DNA of 37,372 bases from Salinibacillus kushneri. GTDB lineage: Bacteria; Bacillota; Bacilli; Bacillales; Alkalibacillaceae. Below the pieces are notes generated by a model. It had not been told where the DNA came from. It saw nothing but the letters and a program-made list of their open reading frames with translations, and did not search any database. The position numbers were made by a program, and so were the translations under genes. Location of the stretch: positions 1-37,372 of the forward strand of contig NZ_FOHJ01000018.1 of the NCBI RefSeq assembly GCF_900111405.1. The letters run 5' to 3'. This document shows positions 31,093 to 37,372 of the stretch, piece by piece (the first letter of the stretch is position 1; every line of letters starts with the position of its first letter).

Positions 31093-32103
31093 TTATTTTG
31101 TTATTTTTTCATATGTATGCTCGTCACAGACTACATATAACTTTGCTTGTTCCCTTATTGGCTGATCAAGCATACGATTTACTCCTAAGTTTTTACCGTC
31201 AGCAATCAAAGTTGCTCCTTCTTTTAATAAATCATGAAAAGCATCCCCATATGTATGCCATTCAGGTTTTTTCGGGATCTGGTATAAATCATCGCCATGA
31301 TTTCTTTGCAGCAGTTGCCCATATACTTGTGAAACCCCCTCTGAAAAAATGGTTCGAACAGCTAATGAGGAAATGGTTTCATGGGAGAAAATGAAATCAT
31401 CCACTTGATTGTGTTGGAAATTTTTAATATGAGATTCCTCCATAACTTCAACCACCGTATGTACTTCAGGGGCTATCGATTCCACCGTGGATGCAATTAA
31501 CAGAGTCTTCCCATCAACTAATTGTGTTTCTTCAATCGAATCATCTGCAAATATTAAGACCGATTTTGCTTCTTTTATATTTGCCTTTTCTAAAGTTTCT
31601 ATTGATACGCCATCACCCTGAACAAAATAAATATTTTCACTTAGAATTGGGGCTTTTTCCCGTTCATCAATAATGACAATATCAATATCTTTAGAGGTAT
31701 TTATCATTTCATGAAGAGCATAGCCCGCCTTTTTTGACCAGCCAATAATGATGAAGTGTTCTTTTCCTTTATACATGATCTTTCCCTCCTCTCTTTTCAC
31801 TCGAAAAGCTGACAGTCCATCTACGACTTTCCCGATAACCACACCAATAAGACCAATTCCTAAAACGTATAGTATCATGGCAAAAACTCTTCCCTCTGTT
31901 GTTATAGGAGCATAGTCCCCATAACCGACAGTGGTTACGGTAGTCATAACCCACCAGAGAGCATCGAACCAGTTCGTAAAGGTTTCAGGATCTAAAATCA
32001 TAATAAGAACAGTACTCAGGAAAATAAGTAAAAAACTTAAGATAAACAATAGATGATTATTCATATCTACCATTTTCATAAAAAGTTTCCGCAAAATAAG
32101 CAA
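31093..32103 (-). CDS. RCK-gated potassium channel, MthK/YugO type
   Basis: A 336-residue channel with two membrane helices (about 16-37 and 73-95) around the pore loop and the potassium filter TVGYGD (58-63). An RCK domain follows (about 114-240; FIIIGWSKKAGYALHEM, FVQGDGVSIETLEKANI), then an RCK-C-like end. It closely resembles B. subtilis YugO, which mediates K+ efflux signalling, though it lies at a different locus. TTG 32103 has GGAGG seven bases upstream. Within the gene a second strong SD (GGAGGG) stands seven bases before Met110, exactly at the start of the soluble RCK part. Confidence 0.9.
   Translation of the reverse strand: MLILRKLFMKMVDMNNHLLFILSFLLIFLSTVLIMILDPETFTNWFDALWWVMTTVTTVGYGDYAPITTEGRVFAMILYVLGIGLIGVVIGKVVDGLSAFRVKREEGKIMYKGKEHFIIIGWSKKAGYALHEMINTSKDIDIVIIDEREKAPILSENIYFVQGDGVSIETLEKANIKEAKSVLIFADDSIEETQLVDGKTLLIASTVESIAPEVHTVVEVMEESHIKNFQHNQVDDFIFSHETISSLAVRTIFSEGVSQVYGQLLQRNHGDDLYQIPKKPEWHTYGDAFHDLLKEGATLIADGKNLGVNRMLDQPIREQAKLYVVCDEHTYEKITK
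31774..31789 (-). promoter_or_regulatory. Internal ribosome-binding site and start for a free RCK domain
   Basis: On the minus strand GGAGGG (31789-31784), seven bases, ATG (31776-31774) in frame as codon 110 of the channel. Initiation here would give a 227-residue soluble RCK protein (31093-31776), as is known for MthK. Confidence 0.6.
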
Positions 32104-32274
32104 CGTTCTCCCTCCTCTCGAATCACGAATTATGGTTCTAATTAAAATAATAACAAATATTTTTATAAAAATTACGAAAAAATATGATGATTTGGTATAA
32201 TAATAATATAAACGGACACAACATCGATCTTTATAACACCACAGAAGTTTTAAAATTCCTTAAGGAGTGGTTAT

Positions 32275-32493
32275 TTGAATCGATCAACCTCCCGAATGCT
32301 AGCGAGGGTAAAAGCTGTCTATATTTACATAAAGGAAAATGGGACAGTAACAACAACAGAAATAGCAGAGGAGTTTGGCATTACAGATCGAACCGTTCAA
32401 AGAGACTTAAATGTACTATCCTATAACGGCCTAGTCAAAAGCCCCAGCAGAGGGAAATGGACCACCACAAAAAAGAAAGTTAAAATATCGTAA
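32275..32493 (+). CDS. ytzE: YtzE, small DeoR-type HTH protein
   Basis: A 72-residue protein that is almost entirely a DeoR-like winged HTH: RVKAVYIYIKENGTVTTTEI then FGITDRTVQRDLNVLSYNGL, followed by a basic wing (PSRGKWTTTKKKVK). It has no effector domain, so it is either a minimal regulator or a partner. TTG 32275 has AAGGAG seven bases upstream; an overlapping frame from 32184 is a shadow. It is divergent from the channel gene and followed directly by two palindromic repeats. Confidence 0.88.
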   Translation: MNRSTSRMLARVKAVYIYIKENGTVTTTEIAEEFGITDRTVQRDLNVLSYNGLVKSPSRGKWTTTKKKVKIS

Positions 32494-32499
32494 GAAAAA

Positions 32500-32578
32500 C
32501 GAAGGTAACTGGTTAGGTCCGACTGCATAATCAGAATATTTGAAGTGGCAGCCTGGACCTAGGATCCGAAGCTAGACA
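32500..32578. repeat. Palindromic repeat, copy E (internally deleted)
   Basis: Left arm CTGGTTAGGTCCGACTGCAT and right arm CTGGACCTAGGATCCGAAGC keep the outer stem AGGTCC / GGACCT, but most of the right middle stem is gone. Starts seven bases after the ytzE stop. Confidence 0.8.
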
Positions 32579-32579
32579 A

Positions 32580-32699
32580 GCGAAAGAGCCCTGCTCAAGC
32601 TCCTATCGTATAAGTAAATCCCATGAAGTGGTACCATTATTAAGCCACGTAATGGGATTTACCTATATCGACCAGGAGCTAGTTCCCTGAATCTGGACA
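32580..32699. repeat. Long palindromic repeat, copy F
   Basis: Outer stem AGCTCCT / AGGAGCT, middle AGTAAATCCCAT / ATGGGATTTACC and inner GTGG / CCAC, with a 13-base loop. Follows copy E directly, as copies B to D follow one another. Confidence 0.8.
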
Positions 32700-32779
32700 A
32701 AAGAAGAGCGAAAGCGCTGTAAGAAGTCTGCTTATCTCAGATTAACCTCCCTTGAATTTACGATTTAAAGTTAGAATAA

Positions 32780-33487
32780 CTAATTTCGAAGCAAGTGAAG
32801 CTCATTATCCGTTAATTCCCGGTATTCCCCAGGTTCCAGCGTATTATCCAACTGCAAATTTCCCATTTGTAACCTTTTTAACTCTGTCACTTCTTTCCCG
32901 ACTGAACGAAACATACGTTTTACTTGATGAAATTTTCCTTCCATAATCGTTAATTCGATTTCTGAAACAGGTCCGCTAGATACTATCGTTAGCTGTCCAG
33001 GTTTTGTAATATATCCATCATCTAGTTCAATTCCTTCAGAGAAAGCCTGTACATCTATTTTCGTTACCTCTCCAGCAATTTTTGCCCAGTAACGTTTACC
33101 TACCTTTTTCTTCGGAGACAGGATTTCGTGAGACAATTTTCCATCATTTGTTAATAGCAATAAACCTTCAGTATCTTTATCCAAGCGGCCAACTGGGAAG
33201 GGGTTAAAAATTTGATCCTCCATCTCCAGTAAATCGACAACACTTGTCTGAACAGGATCTTCTGTCGCTGAAATGACCCCTTTTGGTTTATTCATCATTA
33301 AATAAACATATTCTTTATATTCAACCTTCTCTCCGTTTACGAAAACTTCCTGTTCTTTCGGATTCACCTGTGTCTTTCCATTCTTAGCTATTGTTTCATC
33401 AATTTGTACGATTCCTTTTTTCAATATCTTTTTAACGTCTGATCGGCTTCCATAGCCCATGTTAGCCAATAACTTATCTAATCGCAA
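32780..33487 (-). CDS. ytzG: RsuA-family 16S rRNA pseudouridine synthase YtzG
   Basis: A 235-residue pseudouridine synthase of the RsuA/RluB/E/F family; RsuA modifies U516 of 16S rRNA (E. coli numbering). It has an N-terminal S4 RNA-binding domain (MRLDKLLANMGYGSRSDVKK) and the catalytic motif GRLDKDTEG with D103, followed by LLLLTNDG. The C-terminal GKFHQVKRM is typical. TTG 33487 is chosen: GGAGGT lies seven bases upstream and the N-terminus then matches RsuA; the frame extends 12 codons further to an ATG without an SD. It follows murJ by 37 bases, probably one operon. The rRNA target is inferred. Confidence 0.9.
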   Translation of the reverse strand: MRLDKLLANMGYGSRSDVKKILKKGIVQIDETIAKNGKTQVNPKEQEVFVNGEKVEYKEYVYLMMNKPKGVISATEDPVQTSVVDLLEMEDQIFNPFPVGRLDKDTEGLLLLTNDGKLSHEILSPKKKVGKRYWAKIAGEVTKIDVQAFSEGIELDDGYITKPGQLTIVSSGPVSEIELTIMEGKFHQVKRMFRSVGKEVTELKRLQMGNLQLDNTLEPGEYRELTDNELHLLRN

Positions 33488-33524
33488 TCCTTCTACCTCC
33501 AGAGATGCAGAATAAAAATTCATG

Positions 33525-35150
33525 TTAAATAAAAAAACGTTTTAAAACATTAGCACGGCTGCCTAGTACTCTTTCAAGAAGTGTAGCTTTATAACTAAGC
33601 CACATATAAATATATCCACCAATACCAACGCATGTAATGGTAATCACAATTGATGAAATACGTGACGCTTCCTCAAAAACAAAGGTTGTAAAAATCCACT
33701 TTAAAAAGAACACTACTATTGCCATAACCCCTGTAAATATAAATATTAGTAAAGTTCGTTTATATAAAGGTTTAAAAGGCATATTAATGGTATGTTTAAT
33801 TTTCCATAAATTCAAAGTAGAAGCAGTTAGCACAGCAATTCCTGTAGCAAATATAGCGCCTTTTGCTTCAAAAAGATATACAAAAGGCATGTTACAAACA
33901 AGTTTAATAATTACTCCTACGCCTAAACTGATAAGGGCAAAACTCTGCTTATTGATTCCTTGTAAAATCGAAGCGGTAACTGTAAATAAGCCAAAAAACA
34001 AAGAAACAGGAGCATACCAGCTTAATAATGGACCTGCTTCAGTCAAATCCTCAATTCCGTAAAAGCTTCCGTAGGCTTCATTACCTAAGATTGATAACCC
34101 TACAGAAGCTGGTATAATAATTAGCATAATAATTTGTAAGGATTGATTAATCTGTTGAATATACAAATCCCGCTTTTGAGCAGTAAACGAACTCGTAATC
34201 ACTGGTAACAATGCTAAAGAAAGCCCTGTTGCCAATGTAACCGGAATAATCACAAGTTTATGTCCTAATAAAACAATAACCGAATAAGCAAGTGCTGCTG
34301 TTTCTCCACCTAAATCTATTGCTGCCATAGCCCTCGGAAAGGTAAACTGATCAATTAACTGATAAATCGGTGTTGCCAGTCCTACTAACACAAAGGGACC
34401 AGCATAACTTAATAATTCCTTAAACATTCCCTTTGAATCAAAATGTCTGGTTTTTGTTTTTTGAGCGTTGAGTTGTTGGTCCAAATAAGGTTTTCTCATC
34501 TTCCAAAAATACCCCAGAACGAATAAAGATCCTATTGCACCTACAAAGGTTGCAAAAGTAGCCATGCCAATTGCATTTGTTACCGTACCACCTAAAACTT
34601 TTAGTACAAGAAACACACTACCCAGCAAAAAGATTATGCGGACGATTTGTTCCATTACCGTAGAAACAGCAGAGGGACCCATGGAGCCATAACCTTGAAA
34701 AAAGCCGCGCATAATACTCATGGCTGGAATAATCAATAATGCAAAACTGACCATTTTGATAACGAAGGATACTTCCTCAACAGAGTAAGGAAAATTGGTC
34801 TCTTCTTCTGAAATCGCAATCTTAGCAATAAAATCCGAGCTAAAAAACAGCAAAAGAAAGGCCAAAATTCCTGTTACCATCATAACCTTAAAGGCCGCCT
34901 GAAACATTCTGCGTCCTGTCTGATAATCCCCAAGCGTGTTATATTTTGAAACAAATTTGGACATTGCAAGTGGAATGCCCATAGTGGATATACTAATTAA
35001 AATAGTATACGGTGTATATGCAAAGGAAAATAATGATAGTGCTGTACCAGTTACTAAAGCTTCAAACGGAATAACATATAAGATTCCCAATATTTTAGAT
35101 AAATAATTCGCACCTGTTATTAATATAGTTCCTCGAAGTATATTTGACAT
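33525..35150 (-). CDS. murJ: Lipid II flippase MurJ (YtgP), MOP superfamily
   Basis: A 541-residue polytopic membrane protein with about 14 helices, of the MVF/polysaccharide-transport branch of the MOP superfamily. B. subtilis YtgP was identified as MurJ, which flips the lipid II cell-wall precursor. The N-terminus LRGTILITGANYLSKILGIL and the MGIPLAMSKFVSKYN block are typical. The family also includes SpoVB and the related YabM, so assignment to MurJ depends on position next to ytzG, ytzE and ytfP as in B. subtilis. GGGAAG precedes the ATG. It is divergent from ytfP. Confidence 0.88.
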   Translation of the reverse strand: MSNILRGTILITGANYLSKILGILYVIPFEALVTGTALSLFSFAYTPYTILISISTMGIPLAMSKFVSKYNTLGDYQTGRRMFQAAFKVMMVTGILAFLLLFFSSDFIAKIAISEEETNFPYSVEEVSFVIKMVSFALLIIPAMSIMRGFFQGYGSMGPSAVSTVMEQIVRIIFLLGSVFLVLKVLGGTVTNAIGMATFATFVGAIGSLFVLGYFWKMRKPYLDQQLNAQKTKTRHFDSKGMFKELLSYAGPFVLVGLATPIYQLIDQFTFPRAMAAIDLGGETAALAYSVIVLLGHKLVIIPVTLATGLSLALLPVITSSFTAQKRDLYIQQINQSLQIIMLIIIPASVGLSILGNEAYGSFYGIEDLTEAGPLLSWYAPVSLFFGLFTVTASILQGINKQSFALISLGVGVIIKLVCNMPFVYLFEAKGAIFATGIAVLTASTLNLWKIKHTINMPFKPLYKRTLLIFIFTGVMAIVVFFLKWIFTTFVFEEASRISSIVITITCVGIGGYIYMWLSYKATLLERVLGSRANVLKRFFI

Positions 35151-35191
35151 ATTCTGACTTCCCTTGTACTTTTTTCGTATACATAGACAAA

Positions 35192-35219
35192 TTCATTTTA
35201 TCACATTTATATTTATAAT
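35192..35219 (+). promoter_or_regulatory. Possible ytfP promoter
   Basis: TTCATT (35192-35197), 16 bp, perfect TATAAT (35214-35219), about 40 bases before the ytfP start. The -35 is weak. Confidence 0.4.
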
Positions 35220-35260
35220 CGATACAACAACAAATTTAGCACTGAAAGGATGGAAGGATT

Positions 35261-36526
35261 TTGACTTATGACGTTGTCGTAATCGGTGGTGGGCCGGCTG
35301 GGCTAATGGCCTCTATCACCGCAAGCAGAAATGGAGCTAGGACATTAATTATTGATAAAGGAAACAAATTAGGAAGGAAGCTTGCTATCTCAGGTGGTGG
35401 CAGATGTAATGTTACAAACCGGCTCCCTGAACCTGAACTTATCGAACATATTCCTGGAAATGGACGCTTTCTATATAGTGCATTCTCAATTTTTAATAAT
35501 GAAAATATCATTGAGTTTTTTGAAAATTTAGGTGTGAAATTAAAGGAAGAGGATAAAGGGAGGATGTTCCCTGTAAGTAATTCGGCTAAGCAAGTGGTAC
35601 AAGTTTTAATCAAAGAATTAGAGCGCCTAAATATTGATGTTAAGATGAATACGCCAGTAAGAACGATAAATTATGGAGAAAACATCCATAAAATTCTATT
35701 GAATGAAGAAGAAGAAATCACGACGAAAGCTGTCATTATTGCAGTTGGAGGAAAATCTGTTCCCCGAACCGGTAGTACCGGAGATGGATATGCATGGGCA
35801 AAAAAGGCTGGTCATACCATCACAGACCTTTATCCAACAGAAGTCCCTCTTACATCCAATGAAAAATTTATTCGGGATCGTACGCTTCAAGGTCTGTCTT
35901 TACGGGATATCAATATTACTGTACATAATCCGAAGGGAAAAGCGATAAAAACCCATCGTTGGGATATCATTTTTACCCATCAAGGCATCTCTGGTCCAGC
36001 TGCTCTTAGACTTAGTCAATTTGTTGTAAAAGCCTTGAAAAAATTTAAAAGAGAAGAAGTTGATATAACAATTGATTGCTTTCCAGATCAAAATGAAGAA
36101 CAAACTTTTCAGCAGCTGATAAAACTTTCGAAAGAATCACCAAAAAAGGCAGTAAAAAACGTATGGAATGGATTAGTACCTGAACGTTATTTCTACTTTC
36201 TTTTATCCAAAACAAATATTGATCCAGGCCAGACCTACAATCATTTAGTAAAAACCGAAGTACGTAAATTTGCTCAACTGCTGAATGCTTTCCCAGTAAA
36301 AGTTAATGGCACCCTTTCTATTGAAAAAGCCTTTATTACAGGTGGTGGGGTTTCATTAAAAGAAGTAGTTCCCAATGAAATGGCATCGAAAAAAATGCAC
36401 GGACTTTATTTTTGCGGAGAAATTTTGGATATTCATGGTTATACGGGCGGTTTTAATATTACGGCAGCATTTTCAACCGGTCATGTTGCAGGAAAAAGCG
36501 CTGCAGGATATTCACAATATGTCTAA
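35261..36526 (+). CDS. ytfP: YtfP, HI0933-type NAD(P)/FAD flavoprotein
   Basis: A 421-residue flavoprotein of the HI0933/BaiN family. The FAD dinucleotide loop is [12 protein letters not shown] (6-17) and the family signature [16 protein letters not shown] is at 38-53. Near the C-terminus are [10 protein letters not shown] and [17 protein letters not shown], the second FAD-contact block. Members have been linked to oxidoreduction of varied substrates; the function in Bacillus is unknown. The TTG start (35261) is preceded by GGAAGG. Monocistronic, ending at a terminator. Confidence 0.9.
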   Translation: MTYDVVVIGGGPAGLMASITASRNGARTLIIDKGNKLGRKLAISGGGRCNVTNRLPEPELIEHIPGNGRFLYSAFSIFNNENIIEFFENLGVKLKEEDKGRMFPVSNSAKQVVQVLIKELERLNIDVKMNTPVRTINYGENIHKILLNEEEEITTKAVIIAVGGKSVPRTGSTGDGYAWAKKAGHTITDLYPTEVPLTSNEKFIRDRTLQGLSLRDINITVHNPKGKAIKTHRWDIIFTHQGISGPAALRLSQFVVKALKKFKREEVDITIDCFPDQNEEQTFQQLIKLSKESPKKAVKNVWNGLVPERYFYFLLSKTNIDPGQTYNHLVKTEVRKFAQLLNAFPVKVNGTLSIEKAFITGGGVSLKEVVPNEMASKKMHGLYFCGEILDIHGYTGGFNITAAFSTGHVAGKSAAGYSQYV

Positions 36527-36547
36527 AGAATTAAAGAAGATGTTTAT

Positions 36548-36581
36548 AAAATCCCCTTCTTATTAAGAAAGGGGATTTTTA
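36548..36581 (+). terminator. Terminator downstream of ytfP
   Basis: AAATCCCCTTCTT pairs with AAGAAAGGGGATTT (one bulged A), closed by a short loop and followed by TTTTT. Confidence 0.85.
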
Positions 36582-36610
36582 TGTAACCATTTCGTTTCAC
36601 ACATTCATTT

Positions 36611-36784
36611 TCATTGTACGTTACTCTTTTCAACCGCGGAATCCCAGTTCGGAAAATAATGTAAGGCACTTCTCATTAATTGTGGATTGCTCTTTTTTAC
36701 TTTCTTTTTATTCAAACTTACTCCATTTTCACTTAACTGTTTAATCTCTGATAACACCTCTGAAGAAGACATATTTACATCCAT
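36611..36784 (-). CDS. Small protein with a single LN-x-PxLxxxAxxxFxxW-type motif
   Basis: A 57-residue protein. The core GVSLNKKKVKKSNPQLMRSA followed by LHYFPNWDSAVE matches a short helical motif that recurs, often in tandem, in phage, plasmid and HNH-linked proteins (consensus LN...V...P.L...A...FGSW..A). Here only one copy is present. ATG 36784 is chosen because AAGGAGG lies nine bases upstream; the frame extends seven codons further through the SD. No function is known; the motif may bind nucleic acid. It lies between ytfP and the rRNA operon terminator. Confidence 0.7.
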   Translation of the reverse strand: MDVNMSSSEVLSEIKQLSENGVSLNKKKVKKSNPQLMRSALHYFPNWDSAVEKSNVQ

Positions 36785-36963
36785 TTCCCTAAACCTCCTT
36801 TCCATGATTTACTATTATAATTAACCAGAAAATGTAAAATTTATTCAATTTTTTATAATTTATAAAATTTTTATGTGATAAATAGTGTCTATTTTTAGCT
36901 AAATTAAGATGGGTATAACAACAATATTGACAGTAAACAGCCAAATATGAATTACTTTTACAC

Positions 36964-37015
36964 AAAAAAACTGATGTCAAAAATCATCAGGAAATGATTT
37001 TGACATCAGTTTTTT
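36964..37015 (-). terminator. rRNA operon terminator
   Basis: AAAAAACTGATGTCAAAA (from 36965) pairs with TTTTGACATCAGTTTTTT (to 37016); the stem is about 22 bp including ATCAT/ATGAT, with a loop near 36987-36992. A T-run follows on the minus strand, directly after 5S rRNA. Confidence 0.9.
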
Positions 37016-37019
37016 CTTT

Positions 37020-37136
37020 GCCCAGCAACGTCCTACTCTCGCAGGGGAAGGACCCCAACTACCATCGGCGCTGGAGAGCTTAACTACTGTGTTCGGAATG
37101 GAAACAGGTGTGACCTCTCCGCCATCGCCACTGGAC
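37020..37136 (-). rRNA. rrf: 5S ribosomal RNA
   Basis: The minus strand shows the conserved 5S core GGCGGAGAGGTCACACCTGT, CCGAACACAGTAGTTAAGCT and CCTGCGAGAGTAGGACGTTG, about 117 bases. Termini are estimated from the pairing of the ends (TCCAGTGG with the 3' GCTGGGCA). Last gene of a 23S-5S operon on the minus strand. Confidence 0.95.
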
Positions 37137-37215
37137 TTTGATTCTTTTATAATGCTTATATAGCACCTTCAAAACTAGATAAGAAAGACAATCGTCATGA
37201 TCAGTGCGTTTTTCG

Positions 37216-37315
37216 TTGTCTAGCTCCGGATCCTAGGTCCAAGCCGTCATAAGCACAATCCACTCCGTGCATTCTGCTTATGCGGTCGGACCTGATCAGT
37301 CGCCTGCGCTCTTCG
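37216..37315. repeat. Palindromic repeat, copy G, in the 23S-5S spacer
   Basis: On the minus strand it reads GCGACTGATCAGGTCCGACC then GCATAAGCAGAATGCAC, a GGA turn, GTGGATTGTGCTTATG and GGACCTAGGATCCGGAGCTA. The inner stem-loop is missing and the outer stem AGGTCC / GGACCT is intact. Its left end lies about four bases from the 23S 3' end. Confidence 0.85.
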
Positions 37316-37318
37316 TAT

Positions 37319-37372
37319 AAGTTAAGTCCTCGATTGATTAGTATCCGTCAGCTGCACGTGTCACCACGCTTC
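37319..37372 (-). rRNA. rrl: 23S ribosomal RNA, 3' end (partial)
   Basis: The minus strand carries the invariant 3' end of 23S (GAAGCGTGGTGACACGTGCA, then CTGACGGATACTAATCAATC and GAGGACTTAAC). The last bases CTTAACTT would pair with the 5' end of the molecule. The gene continues beyond the right edge. Confidence 0.93.

Noticed and set aside
32184-32426. Alternative open frame overlapping ytzE
   Set aside because: No SD and no protein similarity; it is out of frame with the clear HTH protein.
36789-36980. 63-codon open frame upstream of the 57-residue gene
   Set aside because: AT-rich, no SD, composition unlike a protein, and partly within the rRNA terminator zone.
37137-37215. tRNA gene in the 23S-5S spacer
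   Set aside because: No cloverleaf or T-loop consensus is present; the stretch is ordinary rRNA leader sequence plus the repeat.

Overview
The window comes from a low-GC Gram-positive bacterium of the family Bacillaceae. Protein sequences and gene order match the Bacillus subtilis acuABC / motPS / ccpA / aroA / ytx / murC / ytp / yto / ytn / ytm / ytl / ytg segment. Several features (an FtsA/PilM-like gene beside aroA, an MotPS sodium stator, a family of dispersed palindromes) point to a halophilic or alkaliphilic relative such as Oceanobacillus, Virgibacillus or Lentibacillus. The genus is an inference, because no 16S gene is present.

Layout. 1-1300 is an accessory scar: the end of an IS3-family element has cut off the 5' end of a rifampin ADP-ribosyltransferase gene (arr), and beyond it lies a decayed chromate transporter (chrA). 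1311-3787 is acuABC (acetyl-CoA synthetase control), converging on motP-motS and ccpA. 6824-10879 holds aroA, a divergent 718-residue FtsA/PilM-like protein and a small IDEAL-domain protein. 10972-12269 is the ytxG-ytxH-ytxJ stress operon behind a good sigma-B promoter. 12503-19177 carries murC, pncB, sftA, ytpR and ytpQ. 19178-19915 is repeat DNA. 19916-25429 holds ytpP, a chemoreceptor, a lipoprotein, ytoQ, a DUF84 protein and ytoP. 25430-26018 is a tandem cluster of palindromes. 26028-28864 carries ytzB, ytnP, trmB and ytmP. 28865-29480 contains the wreck of a diacylglycerol-kinase-family gene (ytlR). 29481-36526 carries ytlQ, thpR, a potassium channel, ytzE, two more palindromes, ytzG, murJ (ytgP) and ytfP. 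36611-37372 ends with a 57-residue protein and the 5S and 23S 3' end of an rRNA operon on the minus strand, with another palindrome in the 23S-5S spacer.

How the genes fit together. CcpA (global carbon control) lies close to acuABC, a known CcpA target in B. subtilis, and a palindrome centred on ACG T lies at the acuA promoter. AcuA and AcuC act in opposition on acetyl-CoA synthetase. MotP/MotS form a sodium-driven stator. MurC, MurJ and SftA serve wall synthesis and division. TrmB, YtpR, ThpR and YtzG act on RNA. YtxJ and YtpP belong to thiol redox systems.

The most notable signal is not a gene. It is a family of about 100-120 bp palindromes with at least six copies in 37 kb. Different copies keep the same stems with different, mutually compensating sequences. 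One copy is nested in a second repeat, three are in tandem, and one sits next to the 23S 3' end. Other points of interest are an internal start that would release the soluble RCK domain of the potassium channel, an IS end that forms a terminator hiding the transposase ribosome-binding site, and the beta-grasp-like repeats on the FtsA/PilM-like protein.
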